Assembly (NCBI GenBank): GCA_002238565.1
Contig: MPMP01000003.1
Location: 1 to 64,000, forward strand
Length of the DNA: 64,000 nucleotides
From: Albidovulum sp. bin36
GTDB taxonomy: Bacteria > Pseudomonadota > Alphaproteobacteria > Rhodobacterales > Rhodobacteraceae
Direction: 5' to 3'
The translations under genes were made by a program, and so were the position numbers. The notes under the pieces are model-generated. The model was not told the origin of the DNA, ran no database searches, and was given only the letters and a program-made list of their open reading frames with translations. Of this stretch, positions 1 to 9,384 are shown piece after piece. Each line of letters starts with the position of its first letter. Positions within the stretch are counted from its first letter, which is position 1.

Positions 1-2787
1 GGGATATTTCCCGATCGGCCGCGTTTGCGCCCAGACATTCTCATTCAACCGGCGAACGCCCAGCCGGTGGCGATCGAAACCGAATACGTTCCGGCAGCTA
101 CCGTAGAAGACGATGCGATAGGTCGTCTAGGGCTGACGCCGCTGGGCGCGAGCAGCCCAATCGAGCAGGCTATAGCGGTTCGCATACCGAACTCGCTTCG
201 TCGCGGCCAGGCCGACTTGGCGGCTCGGATTGCCGCTGCCGACTTTGACTATTGCGTGTTCTCCGGCGAAAATAATTCCCCTGTGCGATGGCCGGTGAGC
301 GGATGGCTCGCCGGCGGTATTGACGACATCGTCCGATGCATTGAGCACGCAATGGTTTCCCAGCGAATCTTAGCCGAGAGCATGGCGATTCTCGAAAACG
401 GCGTGCGCATCGCGAACAAGGCCATCCAGGATGATGTCGAGTGTGGCTTCCCTGACGCCGAGAGGGCGTTTGGCCGCGTGCTCAACCAGCACGGAGGCGA
501 ACAAACGAACCGCATGGCGATGACGATCATCGCCAACGCCTTGACGTTTCATGCAACAGTGGCAGGCCGCCACGAAATTCCGACAATTTCCCAATTGCGC
601 AAAGAGCGAACAACCTCATTGCAGATTGCAATACTAGACTCTTGGCAGCAAATTCTGGATGAGATCAACTATTGGCCGATTTTCAATGTCGCATCGGACC
701 TTCTTGCACCTATTAGGGTGCGAACCGCGAAACGAATACTGGATGCGCTCATCTCGGCATCCAACCAGCTATCCGAACTCGGCATTAATACACGGCACGA
801 CCTATCCGGCAGAATGTTTCAAAACTTGATCGCGGACAGGAAATTCCTCGCGACCTTCTACACATTGCCAACTAGCGCAACGCTGCTAGCTGAAGTGGCT
901 GTGGCCCGCCTGAGAGCCGACTGGACGAATCTAGCGTCCTATCCCGACCTCCGAATTGCTGACCTCTCGTGCGGCACAGGAACGCTACTGTCCGCAGCCT
1001 ATCATTCCATTCTTTCGCGATACCGTCACGCGGGCGGCGACGATAGCCATGTTCACCGCCGAATGGTCGAGCAATCCGTTGTAGCTGCCGACATCATGCC
1101 CGCGGCTGCGCATCTTTGCGCCTCGCAGCTTTCGAGCGTTCACCCAACGGTGGTTTTTGACAATACACGCGTCTATACGATGCCCTACGGGATTGGATCG
1201 GGCGAGGAACGCTATAGGGAAGTCGCCATAGGTTCTCTGGATTTGATTGCTGCCGATCAATCCTTGTCCTTGTTTGCAACCGGACAGCGACAGGCTCGCG
1301 GGGCCCAAGGCGATATCGACATCCGCGACCTAGACCTCCCTCACCAATCCGTTGATCTGGTGATCATGAATCCACCCTTTACACGGCCGACCAATCACGA
1401 AGTCGCGGATGTGCCGATCCCGGCATTTGCTGGATTTCGTACCGCGGAGAATGAACAGCGCGCCATGTCCGACCGCTTGGCACGTATCCGCCGCGCCCTG
1501 ACTAGCCCGGCCGGGCACGGCAACGCGGGGCTTGCATCCAACTTCATTGATCTGGCTCATGCAAAGGTCAAGCCCGGAGGCGTGATTGCACTTGTCCTCC
1601 CTATTGCAGCAATCCAAGGAGCATCCTGGCGGCCCGCTCGAGAACTGATCTTCCGGATGTATTCGAATGTCGTCGTGATCACTATCGCCGACGCCGGCAA
1701 TACGGCGAGGGCGTTCTCGGCCGACACCGGCATGGCCGAGGCATTAGTCGTAGCAACGAGGAGCGCAGAACGCAGGCCCGCCGATGCCGACGCGCTTTTC
1801 GTCAACCTGTACAACCGCCCGGCAAGCCTGCTGGAAGGAGCAGAAGTTGCGAAGCTTATTTCGTCCATACCGAGCGATTCGAATTCCGGGCGTATCCGGG
1901 CGGGTGACCGCGATCTGGGGAGCTATCTCCGCGCGCCCTTGCACGAGGGCGGTTGCGCGGCCGTACGCGAGTCGGCGCTTGCCGACGCAATGATTTCGCT
2001 GCGGAACGGAGTATTGAAAATGCCGCGGCTGGGCCGATGCCATTCGATGCCAATCGTCCCTCTTGGTCAAATCGGGAAGCGCGGCCTTTTGCATCGCGAT
2101 ATCGGGAACAAAAACGACCAGCAGCCGCCATACCGGGGCCCGTTCAAGATTTGCCCGGCAAGAGGCGTTCCTAGCTATCCCATGCTCTGGGGCCATGACG
2201 CTGCCCGCGAAAGGCATCTACTTGTCGAGCCGGACTGCCAAGGCGACGTTCGCCCCGGGTGCGGCACTAGGGCCGCGGCGGCCTGGCAGACTGCCACCCG
2301 GCTGCATTTCAATCTGGATTTTCAGCTTAACTCGCAAAGCATGGCGGCTTGCCTAACCCCAGAGCGATCCCTAGGTGGTCGCGCTTGGCCCAATATGCGA
2401 CTGCACGAGCAGGGATGGGAAGAAACGATTGCGCTTTGGGCAAACTCCACTCTCGGGCTTATGGCCTTCTGGTGGGCCGGATCCCGGCAGCAACAGGGCC
2501 GCTCCGTATTGACAATAAGCGGCCTACCGGGACTCGCTACGCTTAACGTTCAAACCTTGCCGTCCAGTAAATTAACTCGCGCGTCAAAATTATTCCGGGA
2601 CTTTCGGGGCAAACCGTTCTTGCCCGCCAACGAAGCCTATCGCGACAGTACTCGGCAAGAACTGGATCAAGCGCTTCTCATCGAAATTCTTGAACTCCCG
2701 GAGGACGTGCTCGAACCGCTGGGAGTTCTTCGGCGTCAATGGTGCTGCGAGCCGTCCGTCCACGGCGGCAAGAGCACCGCGCCCTAG
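1..2787 (+). CDS. Fused nuclease-like / N6-adenine DNA methyltransferase, 5' end missing
   Basis: The reading frame is open to base 1, so the gene begins upstream of the window; a TTG at 25 is not a credible start. The first visible residues contain PDILI followed after about ten residues by an IETE strand, an arrangement like the core of a PD-(D/E)xK nuclease. Counting from base 25, a methyltransferase follows, with the SAM-binding motif DLSCGTGTLL near residue 314 and the catalytic NPPF near 449. A long C-terminal part may recognise the target. The order (SAM motif, then NPPF, then target region) is that of gamma-type adenine methyltransferases, so this is probably a single-chain restriction-modification enzyme of type IIG style. 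No partner gene is visible. The methyltransferase call is strong; the nuclease call is inference. Confidence 0.85.
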   Translation, partial: GIFPDRPRLRPDILIQPANAQPVAIETEYVPAATVEDDAIGRLGLTPLGASSPIEQAIAVRIPNSLRRGQADLAARIAAADFDYCVFSGENNSPVRWPVSGWLAGGIDDIVRCIEHAMVSQRILAESMAILENGVRIANKAIQDDVECGFPDAERAFGRVLNQHGGEQTNRMAMTIIANALTFHATVAGRHEIPTISQLRKERTTSLQIAILDSWQQILDEINYWPIFNVASDLLAPIRVRTAKRILDALISASNQLSELGINTRHDLSGRMFQNLIADRKFLATFYTLPTSATLLAEVAVARLRADWTNLASYPDLRIADLSCGTGTLLSAAYHSILSRYRHAGGDDSHVHRRMVEQSVVAADIMPAAAHLCASQLSSVHPTVVFDNTRVYTMPYGIGSGEERYREVAIGSLDLIAADQSLSLFATGQRQARGAQGDIDIRDLDLPHQSVDLVIMNPPFTRPTNHEVADVPIPAFAGFRTAENEQRAMSDRLARIRRALTSPAGHGNAGLASNFIDLAHAKVKPGGVIALVLPIAAIQGASWRPARELIFRMYSNVVVITIADAGNTARAFSADTGMAEALVVATRSAERRPADADALFVNLYNRPASLLEGAEVAKLISSIPSDSNSGRIRAGDRDLGSYLRAPLHEGGCAAVRESALADAMISLRNGVLKMPRLGRCHSMPIVPLGQIGKRGLLHRDIGNKNDQQPPYRGPFKICPARGVPSYPMLWGHDAARERHLLVEPDCQGDVRPGCGTRAAAAWQTATRLHFNLDFQLNSQSMAACLTPERSLGGRAWPNMRLHEQGWEETIALWANSTLGLMAFWWAGSRQQQGRSVLTISGLPGLATLNVQTLPSSKLTRASKLFRDFRGKPFLPANEAYRDSTRQELDQALLIEILELPEDVLEPLGVLRRQWCCEPSVHGGKSTAP

Positions 2788-3165
2788 TTTTCCGGCATCA
2801 TCTGTCTTGGCCACGCTCCGGCATCCTTACCCGGTGGAAATGTTTTCTTGCCGGCAATAATGAGCAACCGCATTAAACGAAGCAATTGGCGGTTCCCTCG
2901 TTCACGGTTTTTAGAGAACCCCGGGCCGGTTCCGCCTCAGGCGCGAACGCGCGATCGCCGTTGGGAAGGGGATGAATTTCGCCTTCCGAAAGTCTTTTCT
3001 CTCTGCGGCAAGCGGGCGCAGCCGCCGTCGGTGCGCTACGCCGGCCGGCGCTTCTACGTCGCGCCGGTGTTCGTGGCATTCGGCCTCCTTCTTCCCGGCA
3101 GCATTGATCGCGCCTAGGCTCGCGCCGGGCTTGCGATTTCGCTCGGCGCGACAGTTCCGGAGCGG
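2788..3165. other. Gap with no recognisable gene
   Basis: Short frames exist on both strands (for example 2848-3117 +), but their translations are arginine- and serine-rich and resemble no family I know. I see no convincing hairpin terminator. The stretch may hold the decayed 5' surroundings of the phosphatase that follows. Confidence 0.5.
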
Positions 3166-3610
3166 TTGTCCGGGTTGCTAGTGAATGTCTTGTTGACGGA
3201 CCCGGTCGAGCCGACTGACGGCGACAAGCGCGCCTACGGCCTTGGACCCGTAAGGGTCTTCAAGCTCGGGCTGGTAGACGGGCCCGAAAACACCGACGAC
3301 ATGATGCTTGCGTCGTATCTGTTGCTCGACGGAGCGATTCGGCAGGTCATTCCGGAAAAAAAAGTCCTATCCCCTGCGTAGGAAAGGCAACGTTCTCGTT
3401 CATTGCCGCGGAGGCAGAAGCCGATCTACTGCGCTCGTAGCGCTCTACCTGCATTTGAACCGCCCGGGCAAATTCCCAACTCTAAATTCTGCGCTGGCAT
3501 TTGTCAGGGAAAAGCGCGGCCTGCACCCCGATGAATGGTCGACCGCGCCGAAGCCGATGCTCGTCGAGGCGGCGCAGATGGCGGCGGAGAAACTCAAGAA
3601 GATTTCGTAG
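3166..3610 (+). pseudogene. Dual-specificity / tyrosine phosphatase-like gene with a frameshift
   Basis: The C-terminal frame carries HCRGGRSRS, the HCxxxxxR(S/T) loop of cysteine phosphatases, followed by a helix typical of dual-specificity phosphatases and a short C-terminal tail. The N-terminal half is in a different frame (3166 to about 3360) and ends in a stop just past a run of eight A at 3356-3363. Joining the two frames at that run gives one continuous phosphatase-sized protein of about 148 residues. The break is therefore an indel in a homopolymer: a true mutation, a sequencing error, or less likely programmed slippage. Without the shift the second half has no good start. The neighbours give no hint of substrate. 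Confidence 0.65.
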
Positions 3611-4123
3611 CTGCCTGGAATTTGCTTTTCGCAAAACCTGCGAACCGGGAGGCGGTTCCACTAGGTTGCCGACGCGAATGCCGCCGCCGAAAACTGGACT
3701 TTCCCGGAAACCGGGGGATTGCCGAATCGTCGGCCAGATTGCCGCATGACGGCCAATAGATCCAATCGCTTCTTGCCGCCAAGTGATTTGCGCAATCAAG
3801 TTCGGAGCGCATAGGCAATGATCGCAAGGTTGCCGGCGGCCAAAAAATGCGCGGGACTCCGGCGGTAGGCCGCGCTCTTGCGAAACAGGTTTTCTTCCCA
3901 TCGGCGAGATCCAAATGTTCGGCTCGCAAGGACGCTCCGGATCGGCATCGAAAGGCAGAGCGCAGCGTCGCCGGCTCAATATCCAATTGATTCGGAGAGC
4001 CGCGCCTGAACGAGCCGGTTGCGGGAAACTCCCGATCGGACGATCAGTATACAGGAAAAATACTTGAAAGATTGGTCGCGCCGCCAGAATCGAATATCTC
4101 GCCCTGCCGATGCGGCGCGGTTT
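3611..4123. other. Gap of about 0.5 kb, nothing recognised
   Basis: The frames on both strands here are low-complexity shadows. The stretch lies between the 3' end of the phosphatase remnant and the 3' end of xerC, so it is a convergent region where terminators would be expected, but no strong GC hairpin with a T-run is visible. Confidence 0.4.
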
Positions 4124-5044
4124 CTACGACCTCGGGTGCGCTTTCTTATAGACTTCCGCAAGCCTGGACTGGTCGACGGCGGTATAGGCCTGCGTCGTGG
4201 ATATCGAAGCATGTCCAAGCAGTTCCTGAATTGCGCGCAGATCGGAGCTCGCTTCGAGGAGGTGAGTGGCAAAGGAGTGCCGCAGCGCATGGGGAGTTGC
4301 CGTTTTCGGTAGGCCGAGCGAATTCCTCGCCGCTTCCATTACACTTCTCACAGTCCTCTGATTAAGGGGCCCGCCTCGCGCGCCGACGAATAAAGCTTCG
4401 CACTCGCCAAGCGACGGCGGGCGCAGGCGCGCGTAACTTTCCACGGCCCGCCGCGCTGCCGGCAGAACCGGCACCACGCGCTCCTTGCCGCCCTTGCCGC
4501 GAATTAGAATCGTGTCGCCGATCGGCAGAGAGTCGCAGGTAAGCGAAAGCGCTTCCGAAACGCGAAGCCCGCAGCCGTACATCAAAGTAAAGACGGCCGC
4601 GTCCCGAGCTGCGATCCACTCGCCTGGAGTTGAGTTCCCGACGATGTCGATCACGGATTTTGCGGCTGCTTTCGACAGCGGCCGCGGCAGGCGACGCTGG
4701 GTTTTCGGCGACCGCGTGGCGAGAACGGCTTCCGGGTCGAATTCGGACCGATCGGCGAACCAGCGATAGAAATTTTTTACCGCCGACAGCGACCGCGAAA
4801 GCGAACGAGACGACAAGCCGCGGTCGCGGCGGTGAGCCATCCAGGCCCGCATGTCCGTAATGCCGACCTTCTTCAGGTTTTCCGGCGCCGCCGCGCCTTC
4901 CCAGTAGCCGGATAGAAACGAAAAAAAGCCTTCGATATCGCGCCTGTAGGACGCGATCGTATTCGCGGAAACCCCTCGCACCGCCGAAAGTTCCGCCAGC
5001 CATTCCGACAGGAGACTTCGCGTCGCCTCCGGAAAATTAGCCAT
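4124..5044 (-). CDS. xerC: Tyrosine recombinase XerC
   Basis: The product is a site-specific tyrosine recombinase that, with XerD, resolves chromosome dimers at dif. An N-terminal SAM-like core-binding domain is followed by the catalytic domain with all expected residues: Arg in GCGLRVSEAL, Lys in the beta-hairpin GKGGKER, HALRHSFATHLL (HxxR), LLGHASISTTQAY and the nucleophilic Tyr in that last motif. I chose the ATG at 5044 (MANFPEATRS, 306 residues) because a purine-rich GAGGCGGGG lies just upstream; an in-frame start 18 codons earlier is possible. It follows DUF484 and fsa on the same strand, a neighbourhood common in Alphaproteobacteria, but a 479-bp gap separates it from DUF484. Confidence 0.93.
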   Translation of the reverse strand: MANFPEATRSLLSEWLAELSAVRGVSANTIASYRRDIEGFFSFLSGYWEGAAAPENLKKVGITDMRAWMAHRRDRGLSSRSLSRSLSAVKNFYRWFADRSEFDPEAVLATRSPKTQRRLPRPLSKAAAKSVIDIVGNSTPGEWIAARDAAVFTLMYGCGLRVSEALSLTCDSLPIGDTILIRGKGGKERVVPVLPAARRAVESYARLRPPSLGECEALFVGARGGPLNQRTVRSVMEAARNSLGLPKTATPHALRHSFATHLLEASSDLRAIQELLGHASISTTQAYTAVDQSRLAEVYKKAHPRS

Positions 5045-5523
5045 AGCCGCCCCGCCTCGCGAATTCGCTGCGCAATCCGTCGAGCTTCGCGAATGCAAGC
5101 GCGCTCGCCGACCCGAATTGAATTCGGCGGCGACGCCTGGCGCGCCGCGCTCGCTATTCTATTTCCTCGATGCGCCTGCTCAATTATTCTTTGGAGCAAT
5201 GATCGCACAGGACGGCGAAGTCTGTCAAGCAAGACATCGACCGCAGATGCCGACGCGGGAGAACGAAGCTGAATCCGCCGCGCGGGCCGAATTGCCGATT
5301 GAATCGGCGCCTGTCGCAACACGGCATCCCATGCACACGATCAATGAATGCAGACAGTCCGATAGGCGCGAATCCCTGTCGCTGGATTTCGGCTGCTCCG
5401 GATGCGGCGATTTAGATCGGAACCGCTAAACCGCCTTGGAAATCCGGCATTCGTTCGAAGTCGCGGCTTGAGGCGGCAAGATTCCGATTCCCCGCGATTC
5501 TTTCGTTCGGCTTTTCGGAGCAA
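5045..5523. other. Gap between DUF484 gene and xerC
   Basis: I see no conserved frame. The stretch sits upstream of xerC on the minus strand and must contain its promoter if xerC is not co-transcribed with the DUF484 gene. I could not identify a convincing promoter by eye. Confidence 0.4.
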
Positions 5524-6333
5524 CTAGCTTCGCAGCCATCTTCCGAGCACGCGCATTAGCACTTCGCCGAAGAAAGTAATCAAGTCGGTTCCCATGCCCG
5601 ATTTGAATTTCTCCGGATCCCGGGATCCGAGCGCCAGAAGCCAGGCGTCGCCCGCCGCGTTCGATTCCCGGGCGGTCGGCGCACCGCCGATGCGCTTCTG
5701 CCAGGCATAATCCGGGATGCCGACCGCGGACGGCGACAGGCGCAAGAGGGCTTCAGAGCGAATCAGAGTTCCGACTTCGCCGTAGATTTCGTCCGCGCCC
5801 CGCTCTATCTGCCGGAGCTCCGCCACGGGATTCAAGCCGTCGGGCTTGCGGTTGATGTAGTCGCGAACCGATCCGACGGGGCAAAAGACAACCGCGTCGC
5901 CGATATTCTTGCCAACGGAATCCTGCCCGCCGGGGCTTGCTTCGCCTGCCACCTCGACAGCCAGCCTGACCACGTCGACTCGCAGGCACTCGGGAATTTC
6001 GTCTCGCAGCGCCTTCAGCAGGGAGTCTAGGTTTTCCTGCTCCAGCAACGTCAGGACGGCCCGGTGCAAGTTCTGAGTGCCGACATGGTTTTCGTACGTC
6101 GCCGCGATCACCTTCCTGTGGATCTCCGATTGCCCGTCAAGTCTCGCCTTGAGCACCCCGAGCGCGATTTCACGCATGTCGACGACTTTTTCGCCGAAAT
6201 CCACGTCGGCCGCGGCGGCGACGGCCGCAAGCACTTCGGGAGCATCGAGAACTATGCCGGGGTCGGAGATGATTCGCGAACGAATATCCGCAGTGTAGAA
6301 TTCAGTCGGCTTGCGATGACTGCCTTCGGTCAT
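5524..6333 (-). CDS. DUF484 family protein (GAF-like)
   Basis: A protein of 269 residues with an N-terminal helical segment and a C-terminal GAF-like domain ending in the family signature LALGSRDPEKFKSGMGTD near residue 232. The family has no firm biochemical role and usually sits next to xerC in Proteobacteria, as here. It starts 18 bp after the stop of fsa, so the two are probably co-transcribed. The gene ends in TAG, as do fsa, xerC and priA, showing that TAG is an ordinary stop in this genome. Confidence 0.88.
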   Translation of the reverse strand: MTEGSHRKPTEFYTADIRSRIISDPGIVLDAPEVLAAVAAAADVDFGEKVVDMREIALGVLKARLDGQSEIHRKVIAATYENHVGTQNLHRAVLTLLEQENLDSLLKALRDEIPECLRVDVVRLAVEVAGEASPGGQDSVGKNIGDAVVFCPVGSVRDYINRKPDGLNPVAELRQIERGADEIYGEVGTLIRSEALLRLSPSAVGIPDYAWQKRIGGAPTARESNAAGDAWLLALGSRDPEKFKSGMGTDLITFFGEVLMRVLGRWLRS

Positions 6334-6351
6334 GGGTAAATGCCGGTCGCT

Positions 6352-7011
6352 CTATTTCAGGATTTCGCCGCCGGATTTCTTCCAATCCGCCAGGAAGCTT
6401 GCAAGGCCCTTGTCCGTAAGCGGGTGGAGGACCAGTTTCTTAATCAGTTCCGGCGGAACCGTCGCGACATGAGCGCCGATCTTCGCGGCATCGCAAACGT
6501 GGTTCGCCGTTCGAATCGAGGCCGCAAGAACTTGCGTTTCGAAATCGTAATTGTCGTAAATTTCAACAATTTCCGCAATTAGCTCCATCCCGTCCAGGTT
6601 GATATCGTCCAGCCTGCCAACGAACGGGCTGATGTAGGTCGCGCCCGATTTCGCTGCCAAGAGAGCCTGATTCGCGGAAAAGCAAAGCGTTACGTTGACT
6701 TTTGTGCCGTCTCCGGACAGTATTCGGCACGCCTTCAGCCCGTCCCAGGTCAAAGGCACCTTTACAACTACATTCGAGGCTATTTTCGAAAGCCTGACGC
6801 CCTCGGCCACCATCGATTCCGCTTCGGTCGCGACGACTTCGGCGCTTACCGGCAACCCTTCGACCAGGTCGCAAATTTCCCGCACGACTTCGAAAATGTC
6901 TCGTTCGGATTTCATAATTAGCGACGGGTTCGTTGTCACGCCGTCAATCAGGCCCATCTCCGCCAGTTCGGCAATCGCATTCGTATCCGCTGTATCGACG
7001 AATAGTTCCAT
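6352..7011 (-). CDS. fsa: Fructose-6-phosphate aldolase / transaldolase-like (TalC type)
   Basis: A short transaldolase-family protein of 219 residues, the usual length for FSA/TalC enzymes, which cleave or form fructose 6-phosphate with dihydroxyacetone or glyceraldehyde 3-phosphate. MELFVDTAD at the N-terminus, a VVVKVPLT strand holding the Schiff-base lysine, [15 protein letters not shown] and the SPFVGRLDD segment are all present. A GGTGGA ribosome site precedes the ATG. It diverges from priA with only 79 bp between the starts, so both promoters must lie there. Whether it acts as aldolase or transaldolase cannot be told from sequence alone. Confidence 0.92.
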   Translation of the reverse strand: MELFVDTADTNAIAELAEMGLIDGVTTNPSLIMKSERDIFEVVREICDLVEGLPVSAEVVATEAESMVAEGVRLSKIASNVVVKVPLTWDGLKACRILSGDGTKVNVTLCFSANQALLAAKSGATYISPFVGRLDDINLDGMELIAEIVEIYDNYDFETQVLAASIRTANHVCDAAKIGAHVATVPPELIKKLVLHPLTDKGLASFLADWKKSGGEILK

Positions 7012-7090
7012 TGTTTTATTCCACCCGCTTAGTTTATGCCCGCAAGAATTCGCCTATGCTAGCGCAACGGCGACGCGGATGGAATAGTCA

Positions 7091-9301
7091 ATGCCAATGC
7101 AACCCAACGACAACGAACCGCGATTTCGCGAAGGCGATCTAGTTTCGGTTCTCACAACGGCGCCTCTGGACGGATGCCTGGACTATCGGGCGCCGCCGGG
7201 CGGAACCGAGCTCGGGCGATTCGTCGAGGTGCCGCTCGGCCAGCGCAAAGTCATGGGGGTCGTGTGGGGCGCGGGCGAAGGAGTCGTCGACCCTTCGAAG
7301 CTTAAGTCAATCATCAGGATTCTCGACATTCCGCCAATGCGCCGAGAAATGCGCGAATTCCTGTCGCGAGCATCGACCTACACGGTCACTCCCCTGCCCT
7401 CGATGCTGAGATTGGCAACCAGGACTTCAGATCTTGGCGCGTCGAAAGCGACGGTCGGCATCTTCCGGCTCGACGGCTTGCCGCCCGAAAGAATGACCCC
7501 GGCGCGCGCCCGCGTCATCGAAACGCTCCGCAATTGCAAGGGCGAGCAGTTTACCCTCAGCGAACTGGCCAAGCGCGCCGGCGTTTCGACGTCGGTCGTA
7601 AAGTCACTTCATCAGGCGGGCGCACTGAAGCGAGTGGAGCGCGTTCGGGAACCGGAGATCGCAGCGCTGCAGCCGGATCACCAGATAATGGAGTTGAACG
7701 AAGCGCAAGCGGCCGCCTCTACAGCGCTGCGAGAGGGCGTGGCGGCGGGGGAATTCTTGGCGACGATGCTAAAGGGCGTAACCGGCTCGGGCAAGACGGA
7801 GGTCTACCTGGAAGCCGTATCCGAGGCGATTCAAAGAGGGCGGCAGTCGCTCGTTCTTCTTCCGGAAATCGCTCTGACGTCGGAATTTCTAAAGCGCGTA
7901 AGGGAAAAATTCGGCGCGATGCCGGGCGAATGGCATTCGCTGGTTACCCAGGCACAGCGGAGGAAGGTTTGGCGCAGCGTCGCGGAAGGCACGGCCCAGC
8001 TAGTCGTCGGCGCGCGCTCGGCCCTTTATTTGCCGTTCAGGGATCTCGGATTGATCGTAGTCGACGAAGAGCACGATATATCCTACAAGCAGGACGACGG
8101 CATCCTCTACAACGCGCGCGACATGGCGGTTCTTCGCGCGTCGATAGCGGGAGCGAAAATCATTCTGGCCTCAGCGACGCCGTCGCTCGAAACATGGGTC
8201 AACGCCCGTTCCGGCAAGTATCGTCGCCTCGATCTGCCCGCGCGGTTTCGCGACGCGGCGCTTCCCGAGATGGCCGCTGTCGACATGCGGCAGGAGAATC
8301 TGGAGAGCGGCAGATGGATTTCGGATCCGCTTGCGATCGAAATCCGAAGCAGGCTCGCGATCGGCGAGCAAACGCTGCTCTTTCTCAATCGCAGGGGATT
8401 TGCGCCGGTAACAATATGCCGCGCCTGCGGCCACCAGATCGGTTGCAGGAGCTGCGATGCGAAAATGGTCGAGCACCGCTTCCGGCGCCAGCTGATGTGC
8501 CATCAATGCGGCGCGACGACCGGAATTCCGACAGTTTGCCCCGCCTGCGAGGAAGAGGGCAAGCTCAAGCCGATCGGACCCGGAGTCGAACGCCTGAACG
8601 AAGAAGTCAAGCAATTGTTTCCCGAAGCGAGAATTGCGGAGCTGTCCTCGGACTCCGTTTCGTCGGCTACCGCTTTCCGGGAATTGCTCGAGAGCATAGC
8701 GCAAGGCGAAGCCGATATCGTGATCGGAACCCAGATGGCGGCCAAAGGGCATAACTTCCCGATGCTTACGCTTGTCGGCGCGATCGATGCCGACCTCGGG
8801 CTCAACGGAAGCGATCTTCGGGCGGCTGAACGAACCTTCCAGCTCATGCACCAGGTCGCGGGACGAGCCGGGCGATCCGGCTTGCGAGGCTTGGCCCTTT
8901 TGCAGACCTGGCAGCCGGACCATCCCGTTATTCAGGCGATCCTTTCGGGAGACGACGAAGGATTCTGCCGCGTCGAAGCCGCGGAAAGGGAGGTCGCCGG
9001 CGTGCCGCCATTCGGCAGGTTCGCCGGCATCGTCGTGTCGGGAACCGACGAAAGCCGAGTGAGCGGATTCGCCGCGGAAATGGTTGACAATTCCGGAATA
9101 CTGTCGCGCGTCGGAGCCGAAGTCTACGGGCCCGCGCCGGCGCCGATCGCAAGGATCAGGGGCAAAGTTCGCTTCCGGATTCTAGTCAAGGCCGCCAAGA
9201 CGGCGCCGCTTCAGGCGGCGCTTGTAAAATGGCGAAGCCAGTTCAAAATTCCATTCGGCGTCCGAGTTTCAATAGATATAGATCCCTTCAGGTTCCTTTA
9301 G
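7091..9301 (+). CDS. priA: Primosomal protein N' (replication restart helicase PriA)
   Basis: A superfamily 2 DNA helicase that reloads the replisome at stalled forks. It has an N-terminal fork-binding domain, a Walker A GVTGSGKT at residues 229-236, a DEEH box, and an eight-cysteine zinc-binding insert built from CRACG, CRSCDAK, CHQCG and CPAC. Helicase motifs V and VI follow (GTQMAAKGHNFP, QLMHQVAGRAGRSG). Its 736 residues fit the family. The ATG at 7091 is used; a second ATG two codons later is equally possible. It is divergent from fsa. Confidence 0.96.
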   Translation: MPMQPNDNEPRFREGDLVSVLTTAPLDGCLDYRAPPGGTELGRFVEVPLGQRKVMGVVWGAGEGVVDPSKLKSIIRILDIPPMRREMREFLSRASTYTVTPLPSMLRLATRTSDLGASKATVGIFRLDGLPPERMTPARARVIETLRNCKGEQFTLSELAKRAGVSTSVVKSLHQAGALKRVERVREPEIAALQPDHQIMELNEAQAAASTALREGVAAGEFLATMLKGVTGSGKTEVYLEAVSEAIQRGRQSLVLLPEIALTSEFLKRVREKFGAMPGEWHSLVTQAQRRKVWRSVAEGTAQLVVGARSALYLPFRDLGLIVVDEEHDISYKQDDGILYNARDMAVLRASIAGAKIILASATPSLETWVNARSGKYRRLDLPARFRDAALPEMAAVDMRQENLESGRWISDPLAIEIRSRLAIGEQTLLFLNRRGFAPVTICRACGHQIGCRSCDAKMVEHRFRRQLMCHQCGATTGIPTVCPACEEEGKLKPIGPGVERLNEEVKQLFPEARIAELSSDSVSSATAFRELLESIAQGEADIVIGTQMAAKGHNFPMLTLVGAIDADLGLNGSDLRAAERTFQLMHQVAGRAGRSGLRGLALLQTWQPDHPVIQAILSGDDEGFCRVEAAEREVAGVPPFGRFAGIVVSGTDESRVSGFAAEMVDNSGILSRVGAEVYGPAPAPIARIRGKVRFRILVKAAKTAPLQAALVKWRSQFKIPFGVRVSIDIDPFRFL

Positions 9302-9384
9302 ATTCTCTTCGCCGCGCGCCGCCTTCGCTTGCCATTTGCTTCCCCGGCCGCTAATTCTCTCGTTCCTGATCCGAAGAGGAGCCA

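Noticed and set aside
2848-3117. 89-codon frame before the phosphatase
   Set aside because: No similarity to any family, no ribosome site, and atypical residue composition.
3166-3610. Programmed ribosomal frameshift as the default reading of the phosphatase
   Set aside because: The A8 run is suitable, but there is no visible stimulatory hairpin or upstream Shine-Dalgarno element at the right spacing; an indel is simpler.
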